From Blastomussa wellsi (taxonomy: Eukaryota; Cnidaria; Anthozoa; Scleractinia; Plerogyridae), in NCBI GenBank assembly GCA_947652115.1, contig OX393569.1:3946791-4010790 (forward strand): 64,000 bases of DNA, written 5' to 3'. Numbering within the stretch: the stretch's first letter is position 1; each line of letters opens with the position of its first letter. The notes under the pieces are model-generated. The model made no database searches and was not told the DNA's origin. It saw only the letters and a list, made by a program, of their open reading frames with translations. Position numbers and translations under genes: made by a program. Positions 46,704 to 55,212 of the stretch are shown here, in pieces.

Positions 46704-49700
46704 CTAAAGGAAAAGAAAAAATAGGTTTGGTAAATTTCAACAAGTATAACTGTGGGTAGGAGGAAGGTAAAGGCTTGTGCAGTGAGTTCCCTGAGCCTCG
46801 AACTTGGAGCATCTGATCGAGAGTCCAGCACATTAACCATAAGTCTACTGTGCCTCCCACGCATCTGGGTAAGGGGTAAAAAATGTTTAATACAAGAAGG
46901 CACTGTCCCAAGGCCCAACTCTTAACACACAAGGTGATTTTATAATCATGCCAATCGCTGTGACTTGCGAAAATTGCCAAGTGTGCCCTCTACGTCAATG
47001 TTGATCACAGTCACTTGCAATCAAAATCGCAGATACTGTAGCTGATTAAAATATCCAGGTGATTTGAAATTTGGGATTGGTGTATAAAATTGTCCAGTGT
47101 GTGGCAAACTTTACTGTTTTTAAGTGTACATAGTAATTTTGATAGAAACAGTGATCCTTTCATTAGCCTGCGAATGCAGATGTATTTCCAGCTGTAAGCA
47201 ACAGCCCAAAATCATCTGCATTCACAGGCTATGCTTTCAAATACCTTCCACAAAAAATAGACTGCCCTGAGTCACCCCATAAAACACTTAGGATAGACAT
47301 ATCTGGTTGAGATAAGACAATTTAATGCCCTTTTAGATGCCTTCCCAATACAGGGCCGTGACTAACAAGAGGATATTGACATTCTGAAGAAATGCCTTAT
47401 GAAAAACTGCTGAAAATAAAGAGATAAACTTTCACTGATCCCAGTTTTCATTTATTTTTTTGGAGGGGGGATGCCCCCACACCCCATAGCTTTTCATGCC
47501 TTCGGTGATTGAAGGTCTTGTCTAATCTTTGCCAAGTGCAATACTTGAACTCCTGAGATCCCTACCCTTATATATAATTGCAACCTGAAAAAAGCTACAC
47601 CTTTGGGACACAACCTCCCCATATAGTTGATCTAATGTGCCTGTGGTGCAATTAGGATCAATTGAAGACTGTGCACTTGTAAAAGGGGTTGAGACTAAAA
47701 GTAGGCAACTAATCACAGCCTTATAAAAAGTATGTTTTGATTAATAGGTTTTGTGTTTTCAAATTCAGTAACCCTTCTGGCTTGTGTGAGAGGCACGTTT
47801 TAGTGTGTTGGACAGTCCTTGTTCAAGCCCTGGCGTATACACAGGTACATAAGTAGAACCATTTACATTTGTTGAAATATATAACAAAGAATAATAATAC
47901 CAAAAAAAGCAACATGCTTAAATCACCAAAACACAACTGATTAAATCTTTTCTTGAGGCCTTTTCCAAGATGAAATTATTGGTTACATAAGTTTAACAGT
48001 TGTGGCTAGTGAATGCTGGTATTGGCTAGTAAAATCAAAGCTGTCACTTGACACTGGGGCTAGCCACCTAAAACTTTAGCCCTGTTGTACAGCAGATCTG
48101 CAAATCTAGAACCTGCATGTTCAGGGAACTTACCATGTCCTTTTGGCCATGTTTTCATCACAGGATGTCTTGAAAACAAAGCATTTTGAGCAAACTTTTC
48201 TTCATCAGGACCAACATGGACAAGCTGAATCAATAAAAATTTCAAAGAATCAGAATCAAAATGATTTATATTGAAATTTCCCCCAAATGAAATGCTTCCC
48301 GTACATAATTATTTTCCACCATGCACTACAAAGAAATCAAAAGAATGTGAAAAACACCTAACCCAGGGTTCGTACTCTTTTGAGGTTTTGAAATTCCATG
48401 ACTTTCCATGACCAGGGTTGTCAATAAGGTTTGAAGTAGGCGGAGATATTTTGAAAGTAGGCGGCACTGGGGGCTGGAGGCCTCCGGACAGGCGAGGGGT
48501 CTGGGGACCTTGGCCAGCGGGGTACAGGGGCAGAGCCCCGTTGGGGGTCCAGGGGTGAAACCCCTGGAAGCAAAATGACCGCGCATTGCAAAATACATTG
48601 AAATTATGAATGAAACAAAAGGGTACTTTTAACCCTATTATTTAAGCTTTTAAGCGTTTTTGTAATGACCGCTATTTTCCTACTTATCTTCGCCAATTTG
48701 TAGCCGGCGAAAACGTTGAAGTAGCCGGCGATATCGCCGGTTGCCAGCGCTTATTGACAACCCTGACTTATCCAAGTTTTCCATGACCTAAATTTGAGCA
48801 TTGTCTAGGAAATCATCTTACAGTTTGGGTACGTTTTTACTATTTTCTACATGAAAAAACCTAATAGATTTTGTACTTTTTGGATAACATAATTTTCCAT
48901 GACTTTCCATGACCTACACTCAAATTCCATGACTTTCCAGGTTTTCCAATTGACCTGTATGAACCCCGTAACCCCAAAATATTTTTTTCACTAGAATAAA
49001 CCTTTTGCACTAGTTCGAAATGCATTGCACCTTTCGTTTCTCCTTTTTACCAAATTCTGACTATTTATAGCATTCAAAAGTTGCAAAAAACTGTGCATCA
49101 TTTGTACCACCACCGAGTCAGAAGGGGCATGGGTCTATTCCTGATTTGACATTGATTTGCATGCATGTTTACAAAGACTTGATGCGATGCAAATCAGTTT
49201 GTGACGTCATATCAGGAATAGACCCACGCCCCTGATGACTCAGTCGTGGAACAAATTATGCACACTTTTTCATAACTTTTGAATGCTATAAATAGTAAGA
49301 ATTTGGTGAAAAGGAGAAACAAACTGTGCAGTACATTTCGAACTGGTACAAAGGTTTTTTTAGCAAAAAAATAGGCCTGCAATGTGTGCAAAGGGCACAT
49401 TTAAAACTTTTGATACCTTTCCTATAAGAGTCACCCTAGAGCAAAGTGGCTCCTCGGGATCCCAGCCATGTTCTTTGCAGTATCCACTCTGTGCTTCTGA
49501 CAGTGCAAGGCTGGACAATGCATTTGACTTAATGTTTACCACCACAGGATCATCTTTTGTCAAGTAAAAGTAGGGTACACCTGTGCTATTAGTAACAGTG
49601 CCATCACTGAAAGAAGCTACCATTCCAAAGGGGGCCCCATCCATTGATGGAGAGATGGTCGACACAGATCCCCAGTCAGAATTGTGCGCAATGTACCTTG

Positions 49701-52700
49701 CTGTGGAAAGAAAATAACAGGCACCTCTAGAAGACGGACACCTCTTAAAGATGGAGAACTGGTGTTGGCCTCTGTTGGCGGTTTTCAGTCATTTTATATT
49801 ATTACTGTACAACTCCCTGTACATGTAAGCTGGACACTTCTGTAAGATGGACTGTTAGCACCAGTCCGATGGTGTTCATCTTAGAGAAAGTTGACTGTAG
49901 ATATGTTATTATGACATTTACATTTACATTAGACACCTTTGGTCCTGGTTACTCATCAGCCAACCATTAAACTCATTTTGGTGTCAGTGGTATTAGGCAA
50001 GGTTTTTTTCTTTAGCGCTAAATATTTCACTGTTTCCAGGCATTTCGGGACTACTGTCCCTTCATCAATTGAAAAAACAAAGTCCATTGCTATTTCCCTC
50101 TTGACTGAATCCTAGCCCATTTCAGGTTATACCCCATGACCTGTACCCAGTTGCCATTTACCCTGTTGGAAAATATTATTGATCAAGCCAAAAGCACCTT
50201 AACTAATTTTAGGTGACAAGTATGAAGGCCCCTGTATGCCTCATTTCACCATAAGAGACTTGTAAAATGTATGAGTTGATTGCTCACTAAGTTCCCTTGT
50301 AGCACAAACTGGAAATTATGCACCATCAAGGAGGCATTTCAAACGTGAATTTAAGGTGCCATTTCAAATTTCTGGCAGGAATCCTGCAAGTCTGCAGCCT
50401 GGTAAAAACACCAGTAATTTCTGAAACTAATAACCATTAGATCACTGCAGCTGCTGTGGATACTACTAATGACAACGTTTCTTCTTTTTTCGTTCTATCC
50501 TGCATTTCTTACGATTTATGTCATTATGATTTAAACTATACTTAACATACAGCCAACGCCAGCTTAGATCCACATGACAGTGACCAACTCGAAGGTGCAT
50601 TGGCTCCTTTGGCCACAGTACACTATTAATTATTGTCTCCATTTTAATTCCTGTGTGTGTACTTTTACTCTTCTGTAATACTTGTATAGTGCTTTATGTT
50701 ACTTTTCTGTAAACAGTGTGCTACTATTGGACATCCATTACTTTCTTATAGTGTGCAATAAACTTGAAACTCTTATGTTTGTACATGTTTTTCACCTGTT
50801 TTTGCCTTTTCTGATCTTGCTGGTGGGTCATATGTCACTGAGGGCTTAGACAGCCAGGATCTAGACATCTTCATGCGGTGTTGCTCCTCTACCATCCTGA
50901 AATTGTGCATTACGTCTTTGAAGTCTTCTCTTGGCCTCATTTTATGAACATAACTCTTGTACCCTACAGGAAAAGATTAAATGCTGAGTGTACTGTAGCT
51001 TAGCCTTGTTACTCGGGCTTCTACAAAGAAAGCCCGAGTATTAAAATGGGAATGGCTTATTTTCATTCGGTCACAAATCGCCCTCTGGCGCCTTCTGTGT
51101 GTGCGCAAGATATGAGTATGCGTAGAAAAAGGTCAGCGGACGTGTTTGCGTGGAGCACGAGGTGAAAAACAATACAATTGTACGAAGCTATCTGTTTTCG
51201 GTGGAATGTCAGGGGTTGTGATGTCTAGTACGCTAAATCCATTGTAGACCTATACTAAAACATGTCAAGTGTTTACTTTGGAACGGGTCGGTCCACGAAC
51301 TTTACAAGAGAACTTTACCAGCGAACTCTTCCGAGTGAATCGAGAAACCTAGGACATTGGATCTCTTCTGAGATTATTGGACTTCCGGTGAACAATCGTA
51401 GGCCCAAATATCAGCATAACGGCCTGTACTCCCTAGATTTTGTTTTGTTCAATGTCACCTCAAACCTCCGTCATATGGAAAATGGAATGCCTGTTGTTTT
51501 CGAGGAGATAAAAATGCCCTTGACAGCTTCGATTTTCGGAAAGGCAACAACAGTTCGCAAATTCGCAAACAAAGAAACTTCGTTCTTTAAAACTTTCTGC
51601 TACTTCACTTTTCAGCTAACAAATGGAAAGAGTCCAAACAGTTTTAGTTTACATGAATATCGCTTTAATTAAAACAAAAACAATATGAGAAAACAGAGCA
51701 AACCAAGTTGATTTCCTAAAGAGAAGCCGAAGTACACGCAGTTATGCGTCTAGTTTAATACTAATATATTCATTTTTTAGCTGAAAGATACGATCTTTAG
51801 TCACTTGTGTTACAGTACTACAGGGATGAAACAATAGCACACACCCACTCACCTGAACAAGTCCCACAATTGTTTTGGCCACATACTGTTCATTTTTGGT
51901 GCATTTCATAAGTTTGTTTGCCCAGATAGCATGTATGGTCAAAGCTACTGTGAACTTATATCCCTGTGCTAAAGGTACATGTAAAGGTCAGGTCTGAAAA
52001 TAAGCCTAGTGGCCCATGAGGCCAGAGCTTGTCCTGACTATCCCTGTGGTAAGATGATTTTAGTGACCAAGGCTATTAATATTGCAAGAAATGAAGTTTA
52101 TATACAGTTCAAACAATGACACGATGTTGGTGAGTTATCTAAACGCCGTAATTAATATGCCATTGCATGTAAAGAATGCAGTATTTAACTTCAATATATA
52201 GAGGATATTACACAGCGGCGCAAAGATATGAATTTTATTTTCGAGTGGTAAAAACAATATTTTATGAACGAGCGCAGCAAGTGAGTAAAATATTGTTTTT
52301 AACACGAGAAAATAAAATTCATATCTTTAAGCCACCGTGTAATTTTCTTTTTATTATATGGACAATAAACATACGCGGTTTCCCTCTGAATCAGTCTTCA
52401 ACTGCAAATCACCCCAACAAAGATCTCTCTGTTCTTTACCAGGCCTTGTTTGTGTTTCACAGAGAACGCGCCATTTTTGAGAAAAGCTAAACCACGTTTA
52501 TTTGATTGACAGTTTATACAAACCGGAAACTATGGCGAACACCGGAAGTTTGCGTATCTTGAAACAGGCCTCATCCCGAAGTAAATACAGTTGTTCAACC
52601 ATAGAGCGTTAAGCAGAGCTCTAGGAGAGTCAATTCCTACGACTCCGCAGTTGTAAAACGTTGCGATATCTTCATCTGAGAGCGGATACGCTGCATTGGG

Positions 52701-54650
52701 TCGGTTTCCTTTTCCGATAGATTTTAACTGCTTTTGTTTCTTCTTTAAAATATCTTGTACTTCGTGGAATTCCTTGTCGTTAAGAACTGAGAATCCATAG
52801 TTATTTTTTCGAAGATAGCGGTCGATACTTTGCAGAAAAGCTCTGATAGACGAGGGCTCATACTCATCGCCGTTTTTTTTTTTCGAACAGCAAGCACAAA
52901 CTTTTTGATGATTGCTTGTAGTTCCACAGGCGTAATATTCTCTATTTCTCTTTTCTCGTCGAAAGTTTCGAGAAATTCTCTGAAAATCTTTAGATCATAG
53001 AGCGTTTTCTTCTTAGTATTCTCGTTCTCTTGTTGTTTGGAAAATGCATTTACATCGTCGTCGCTTACCACAACAAATCTTGCAGCCGCCATTATTTTAT
53101 TCTGAACAGCAAGCTAATATAAGTTCATTCAACAAAAAAGGCGGGAGTTGTGACGTCATTGCCGATATGTCACTCGCGAGAGTGACATACGGAAAATACG
53201 TCACTCGGGTCCCGGATGTAGTGGTTTATGGATTCTACGAGTGTTTTAGTTTTCAGTAAAACACTCCTGTCCATATAATAAATACAGATATATAACACAT
53301 ATAGATTACTTCATAGAAAGTGCGACGTACGGATTTTTATTCACGAGTTGCAAAACTTTGGAAAACGAACGAGTGAGCGCAGCGAACGAGTGAGTTTTCC
53401 AAAGTTTTGCGACGAGTGAATAATAATCCGTACAAAGCACTTTCTATGCTGTAATTTGTTTATTATATATAACGAGTACTGAACCATTGTAAACATAAAG
53501 CGATTTTTCTTGTCTATAATTAAAGACTTATGCAGCGCTACGAGGAAAACAAAGCTGCAAATGCATTCTGATGGCTTTCCAAGCGACATCTCTTTTAAAT
53601 AGAAAAGAAAAATTACGGCGACGACAAGCTATCGTAAACAAGAACTTTATTTAAATAGCAGTATAAAGCACACTGTGTTAATACTTTTTAAATGAAAAGA
53701 TTTTGCTATCGCATCGAGAAACGTCGCCATAAGTGAATCAACTACTGCGCGCAAATCAACTGGCGAATTTTTGAACAAAAGTTGTGATAACACAAGGAGT
53801 CGGTTCATTAAACAATAATTACGACAGAAATCCATATTCCAAAGTGAAATATTTACTTTACCCTGGTGTTCCCAAGAGTGCTTGAATTTTCTTAGAACGT
53901 CCACGGCTACGTTGTATCAAAGCTACAATGAAAGTCTTTCATTTCTTGGCTTTCCCTTATCGACATTTAGTTTGTCTTCGCTCCGCCTGGAGAATGATTT
54001 TAGCATTTCCATATCATAACGGTGTTCTCAAGGTTTTGCTTTGCGTGTTTCTGATGGCTTTCCTTTCCATAAAGTTCTCAAAAGAACAAAATTTGTAGCC
54101 AAAACATAAACTGTCTTCGAGAGCTCGCAAACTTGCAGCGTGTTGTTTTCACCTCGTTGGAAACCATTTGAATTCCCGCGCTCTGATTGGTTAGGTCGTT
54201 CTACTCTTGATGCTGATTGGTTATATTTTTCACATGTGAAGAAAGCTATACGCGAAGCTGATTGGACGTATCGCTTTTCTCACATGTGAAAATATAGCAG
54301 ATATAGAATTCTATCTGCAAGGTTTATTACCTAAAATTGTCCCTATATATATAATAAAAGTAAGTACCACATCCATATTCACCGGAAGAAAAACGAAAAC
54401 GAAAAGGACAATATTGAGGGAGAAACAAACCTTTCTCATATCCGTACGCATCCGTGTCGCTGCTAGAGCTGTGATAAGCAAATGGAGTCAAAAAGACAGA
54501 CATTATAACCACGCACGTAAGCGCAATGCACAACACACGGCAGACTGGAGAACCATCATATTTATGTCCGTCCACAACAGTTGGAGGGGGAGGAGGAATT
54601 TCCTGATCGTGGTCGTCCAGGAGGTTTAGCTTATCCTCACGCAAACTCAT
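46600..54650 (-). CDS. CREG: CREG family protein (cellular repressor of E1A-stimulated genes-like), five exons, complete
   Basis: CREG proteins are secreted or endolysosomal glycoproteins with an FMN-binding split-barrel fold that usually lack enzyme activity (family knowledge). Exons 54650-54431, 50963-50796, 49700-49417, 48224-48134 and 46703-46600 join in phase (1, 1, 0, 1) to 867 nt, 288 residues plus stop. Residues 1-35 are acidic and contain PPPPP; about 36-58 form one hydrophobic helix (signal anchor or uncleaved signal peptide). Residues 74-129 are a basic linker. From residue 130 the CREG domain follows: ARYIAHNSDWGSVSTIS, GVPYFYL, FSRHPVMKTWP and ITHVWLLDFYGPATIVP, all close to human CREG1. 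An N-glycosylation site (NST) is visible. The membrane-anchor N-terminus is longer than in CREG1, so CREG1 and CREG2 cannot be told apart here. The start is the first ATG in frame. Poly(A) signals AATAAA (minus) lie at 46183-46188 and 46154-46159. Confidence 0.95.
46762..46925 (-). repeat. tRNA-derived SINE in CREG intron 4
   Basis: On the minus strand: GGGAGGCACAGTAGACTTAT, GGTTAATGTGCTGGACTCTC and CAAGTTCGAGGCTCAGG, that is A-box-like and B-box-like words in order (GTTCGAGGC). The same head is seen at 57780-57836, and a full-length relative at 62273-62410. Confidence 0.6.
47785..47855 (+). repeat. degenerate tRNA-like SINE fragment in CREG intron 4
   Basis: GAGAGGCACGTTTTAGTGTG, TTGGACAGTCC and TTGTTCAAGCCCTGG form weak A- and B-box words in the proper order. 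Confidence 0.35.
48134..48224 (-). CDS. CREG: CREG exon 4
   Basis: Acceptor TTTTTATTGATTCAG, donor GTAAGT. It codes for LVHVGPDEEKFAQNALFSRH and PVMKTWPKGH, matching SLFIRHPEMKTWP of CREG1. Phase 0 start, phase 1 end. Confidence 0.96.
48370..48965. repeat. CCATGACTTTCCATGACC repeat split by a second element
   Basis: TTCCATGACTTTCCATGACC before 48414 resumes after 48765 (TTTTCCATGACC, then ATGACTTTCCATGACCTACA). The inserted element 48413-48766 has terminal repeats CAGGGTTGTCAATAAG and CTTATTGACAACCCTG-like, here CAGGGTTGTCAATAAG / GCTTATTGACAACCCTG, and a G-rich inside. It is in CREG intron 3. A clear target duplication could not be fixed. Confidence 0.65.
48980..49375. repeat. long inverted-repeat MITE in CREG intron 3
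   Basis: GAGTCAGAAGGGGCATGGGT CTATTCCTGA... at 49114 faces ATCAGGAATAGACCCACGCC at 49210; further out, CATTGCACCTTTCG faces CGAACTGGTACAAAGG-type words. It is related to the element at 22374-22620. The right end runs up to 42 bp from CREG exon 3. Confidence 0.65.
49417..49700 (-). CDS. CREG: CREG exon 3 (main part of CREG domain)
   Basis: Acceptor TTTTCTTTCCACAG, donor GTATCA. It codes for ARYIAHNSDWGSVSTIS through GVPYFYLTKDDP to CKEHGWDPEEPLCSRVTLIG. The match to human CREG1 (HVSDWGALATIS, GVPYFYLSP, CKKHGFDPQSPLC) is clear and identifies the gene. Confidence 0.97.
49730..49905. repeat. dispersed GACGGACACCTCT repeat
   Basis: GAAGACGGACACCTCTTAAA at 49732 and GTTCATCTTAGAGAAAGTTG near 49877 are facing words of the family also at 185-300. 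It lies in CREG intron 2. Confidence 0.5.
50796..50963 (-). CDS. CREG: CREG exon 2 (linker)
   Basis: Acceptor ACCTGTAG-type, here TTTTCCTGTAG, and donor GTGAAA after ...ACAG. Two starting bases complete the Gly codon begun in exon 1, and the exon ends in phase 1. It codes for a basic, Met-rich linker (YKSYVHKMRPREDFKDVMHN). The PREDF motif resembles PPRED before the CREG1 domain. Confidence 0.88.
51011..51041. repeat. perfect hairpin ACTCGGGCTT / AAGCCCGAGT
   Basis: ACTCGGGCTTCTACAAAG is followed by AAAGCCCGAGTATT, a 10-11-bp perfect stem with a short loop in CREG intron 1. It sits about 220 bp before the reading frame at 51262 and may mark a mobile element end. Confidence 0.6.
51262..51672 (+). 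CDS. hypothetical 136-codon open frame inside CREG intron 1
   Basis: Opposite in strand to CREG. It opens MSSVYFGTGRSTNFTRELYQ and ends FSLHEYRFN. The amino acid mix is protein-like (few runs, balanced charges), but there is no recognised domain, signal peptide or membrane helix. It may be a transposon-derived frame or chance; a long open stretch in A+T-rich DNA is the only support. Confidence 0.3.
   Translation: MSSVYFGTGRSTNFTRELYQRTLPSESRNLGHWISSEIIGLPVNNRRPKYQHNGLYSLDFVLFNVTSNLRHMENGMPVVFEEIKMPLTASIFGKATTVRKFANKETSFFKTFCYFTFQLTNGKSPNSFSLHEYRFN
52195..52345. repeat. inverted repeat element with GAGCGCAGCAAGTGAGT centre
   Basis: GCAAAGATATGAATTTTATT at 52219 faces AATAAAATTCATATCTTTAA at 52311; ATATTACACAGCGG faces CCACCGTGTAATTTT. 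The centre has ATGAACGAGCGCAGCAAGTG. Confidence 0.75.
52350..53290. mobile_element. element body holding the Crypton fragment
   Basis: TTTATTATATGGACAATAAA at 52350 and its reverse complement GTCCATATAATAAATAC at 53270 bracket the recombinase fragment. These facing ends and the flanking inverted-repeat elements suggest a composite insertion. Upstream of the fragment's start codon (minus) is TGACGTCACAACTCC-like sequence and GTGACATA/TCACTCGCGAGAGTGACATA near 53170, a possible promoter. Confidence 0.5.
52530..53092 (-). pseudogene. Crypton-type tyrosine recombinase fragment (DUF3504/KIAA1958-like N-terminal part), frameshifted
   Basis: The minus frame starts MAAARFVVVSDDDVNAFSKQ and has TLYDLKIFREFLETFDEKRE and LQAIIKKFVLAVRKKK. 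After an A tract near 52880-52870 the frame shifts, and another frame continues GDEYEPSSIRAFLQSIDRYL, NNYGFSVLNDKEFHEVQDIL, GKGNRPNAAYPLSDEDIATF and GIDSPRALLNALWLNNCIYF, then GMRP, and diverges. This is the SAM-like/core-binding part of the Crypton-derived recombinase family (ZMYM2, QRICH1, KCTD1-long, KIAA1958); the catalytic His/Arg/Tyr part is lost. It lies in CREG intron 1 on the same strand. Confidence 0.75.
53318..53450. repeat. inverted repeat element with GAGCGCAGCGAACGAGTGAG centre
   Basis: CATAGAAAGTGCGACGTACG at 53315 faces CGTACAAAGCACTTTCTATG; TTGCAAAACTTTGGAAAAC faces GTTTTCCAAAGTTTTGCGA-type sequence. The centre word is shared with the element at 52195-52345. Confidence 0.75.
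54431..54650 (-). CDS. CREG: CREG exon 1 (membrane anchor)
   Basis: Starts at ATG 54650-54648 (MSLREDKLNLLDDHDQE) and ends in phase 1 at donor GTTTGT. It contains a proline run and the hydrophobic segment VCRVLCIALTCVVIMSVFL, followed by a Ser/Asp-rich stretch. The codon just upstream is GTG, so the ATG is the natural start. Confidence 0.9.
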
Positions 54651-55122
54651 CACAAAAATGACAAAGAAGTGAGCTTTTTAGTTTCAGATCGAGACGTTTC
54701 CTCCAAGCTCCAAGCGTGACTTCCCGAACCTGGTCAGGGAACAGTCAGAGAATGCAAAACTATTTTTGATTGGTGAAGTTCCTAACCAATCAACAACGAG
54801 TTCTCTTTATCAGCCGAGTGGCATTGTGGGTAATGGTAACTAAAAACATGGCGGACGCTAAACAATTTTGGAATGTCTAATTTTAGGGGTTTCTTCCTTG
54901 GTTTATAATGCTTTTTTTTCCAACAAATCGGCAATTACTTCATGGTTTATAAGTCCGAAAAAGCCATCAGCTGTATTTTAGAGATACAAAACAGGGTGGA
55001 ATCATGTTCAAGCTTTTAATGAGCACTTAACGACACGTTTAATTTCTCGTGTGAGTTTTATTATTAGTCCTCTGATCATCTTTGGTGAATTAATTGTTGG
55101 CCTAGAAACACATCTATTCACA
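54651..55122. promoter_or_regulatory. shared divergent promoter region of CREG and the CSPP1-like gene
   Basis: The two start codons point away from each other, 472 bp apart. The region has ATTGG at 54769-54773, CCAAT at 54786-54790, GCATTGTGGGTAATGG at 54821-54836 (resembling part of a ZNF143/SBF-type site) and AAAAACATGGCGGAC at 54842-54856, a near-perfect YY1-type site. No TATA box is seen at a sensible place. The YY1-like ATG opens only an 11-codon reading frame (ends TAA at 54878-54880), a possible upstream ORF. Confidence 0.55.
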
Positions 55123-55212
55123 ATGGCGGATGACCTGTCAAGCTTCATCGAATCTCAAAAGCGAAAACTTGAACAAGAAAGGGCAGAAATGACTCGTGAA
55201 CAGGAAATTGAG
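55123..55212 (+). CDS. CSPP1: CSPP1-like exon 1 with start codon
   Basis: ATG in context CACAATGGCGG, 30 codons, donor GTTAGA (suboptimal) in phase 0. The peptide starts MADDLSSFIESQKRKLEQER and ends EQEIE. An in-frame ATG 72 nt upstream at 55051 is possible, but the family start is MAD.L..FIE, so 55123 is preferred. Confidence 0.88.
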
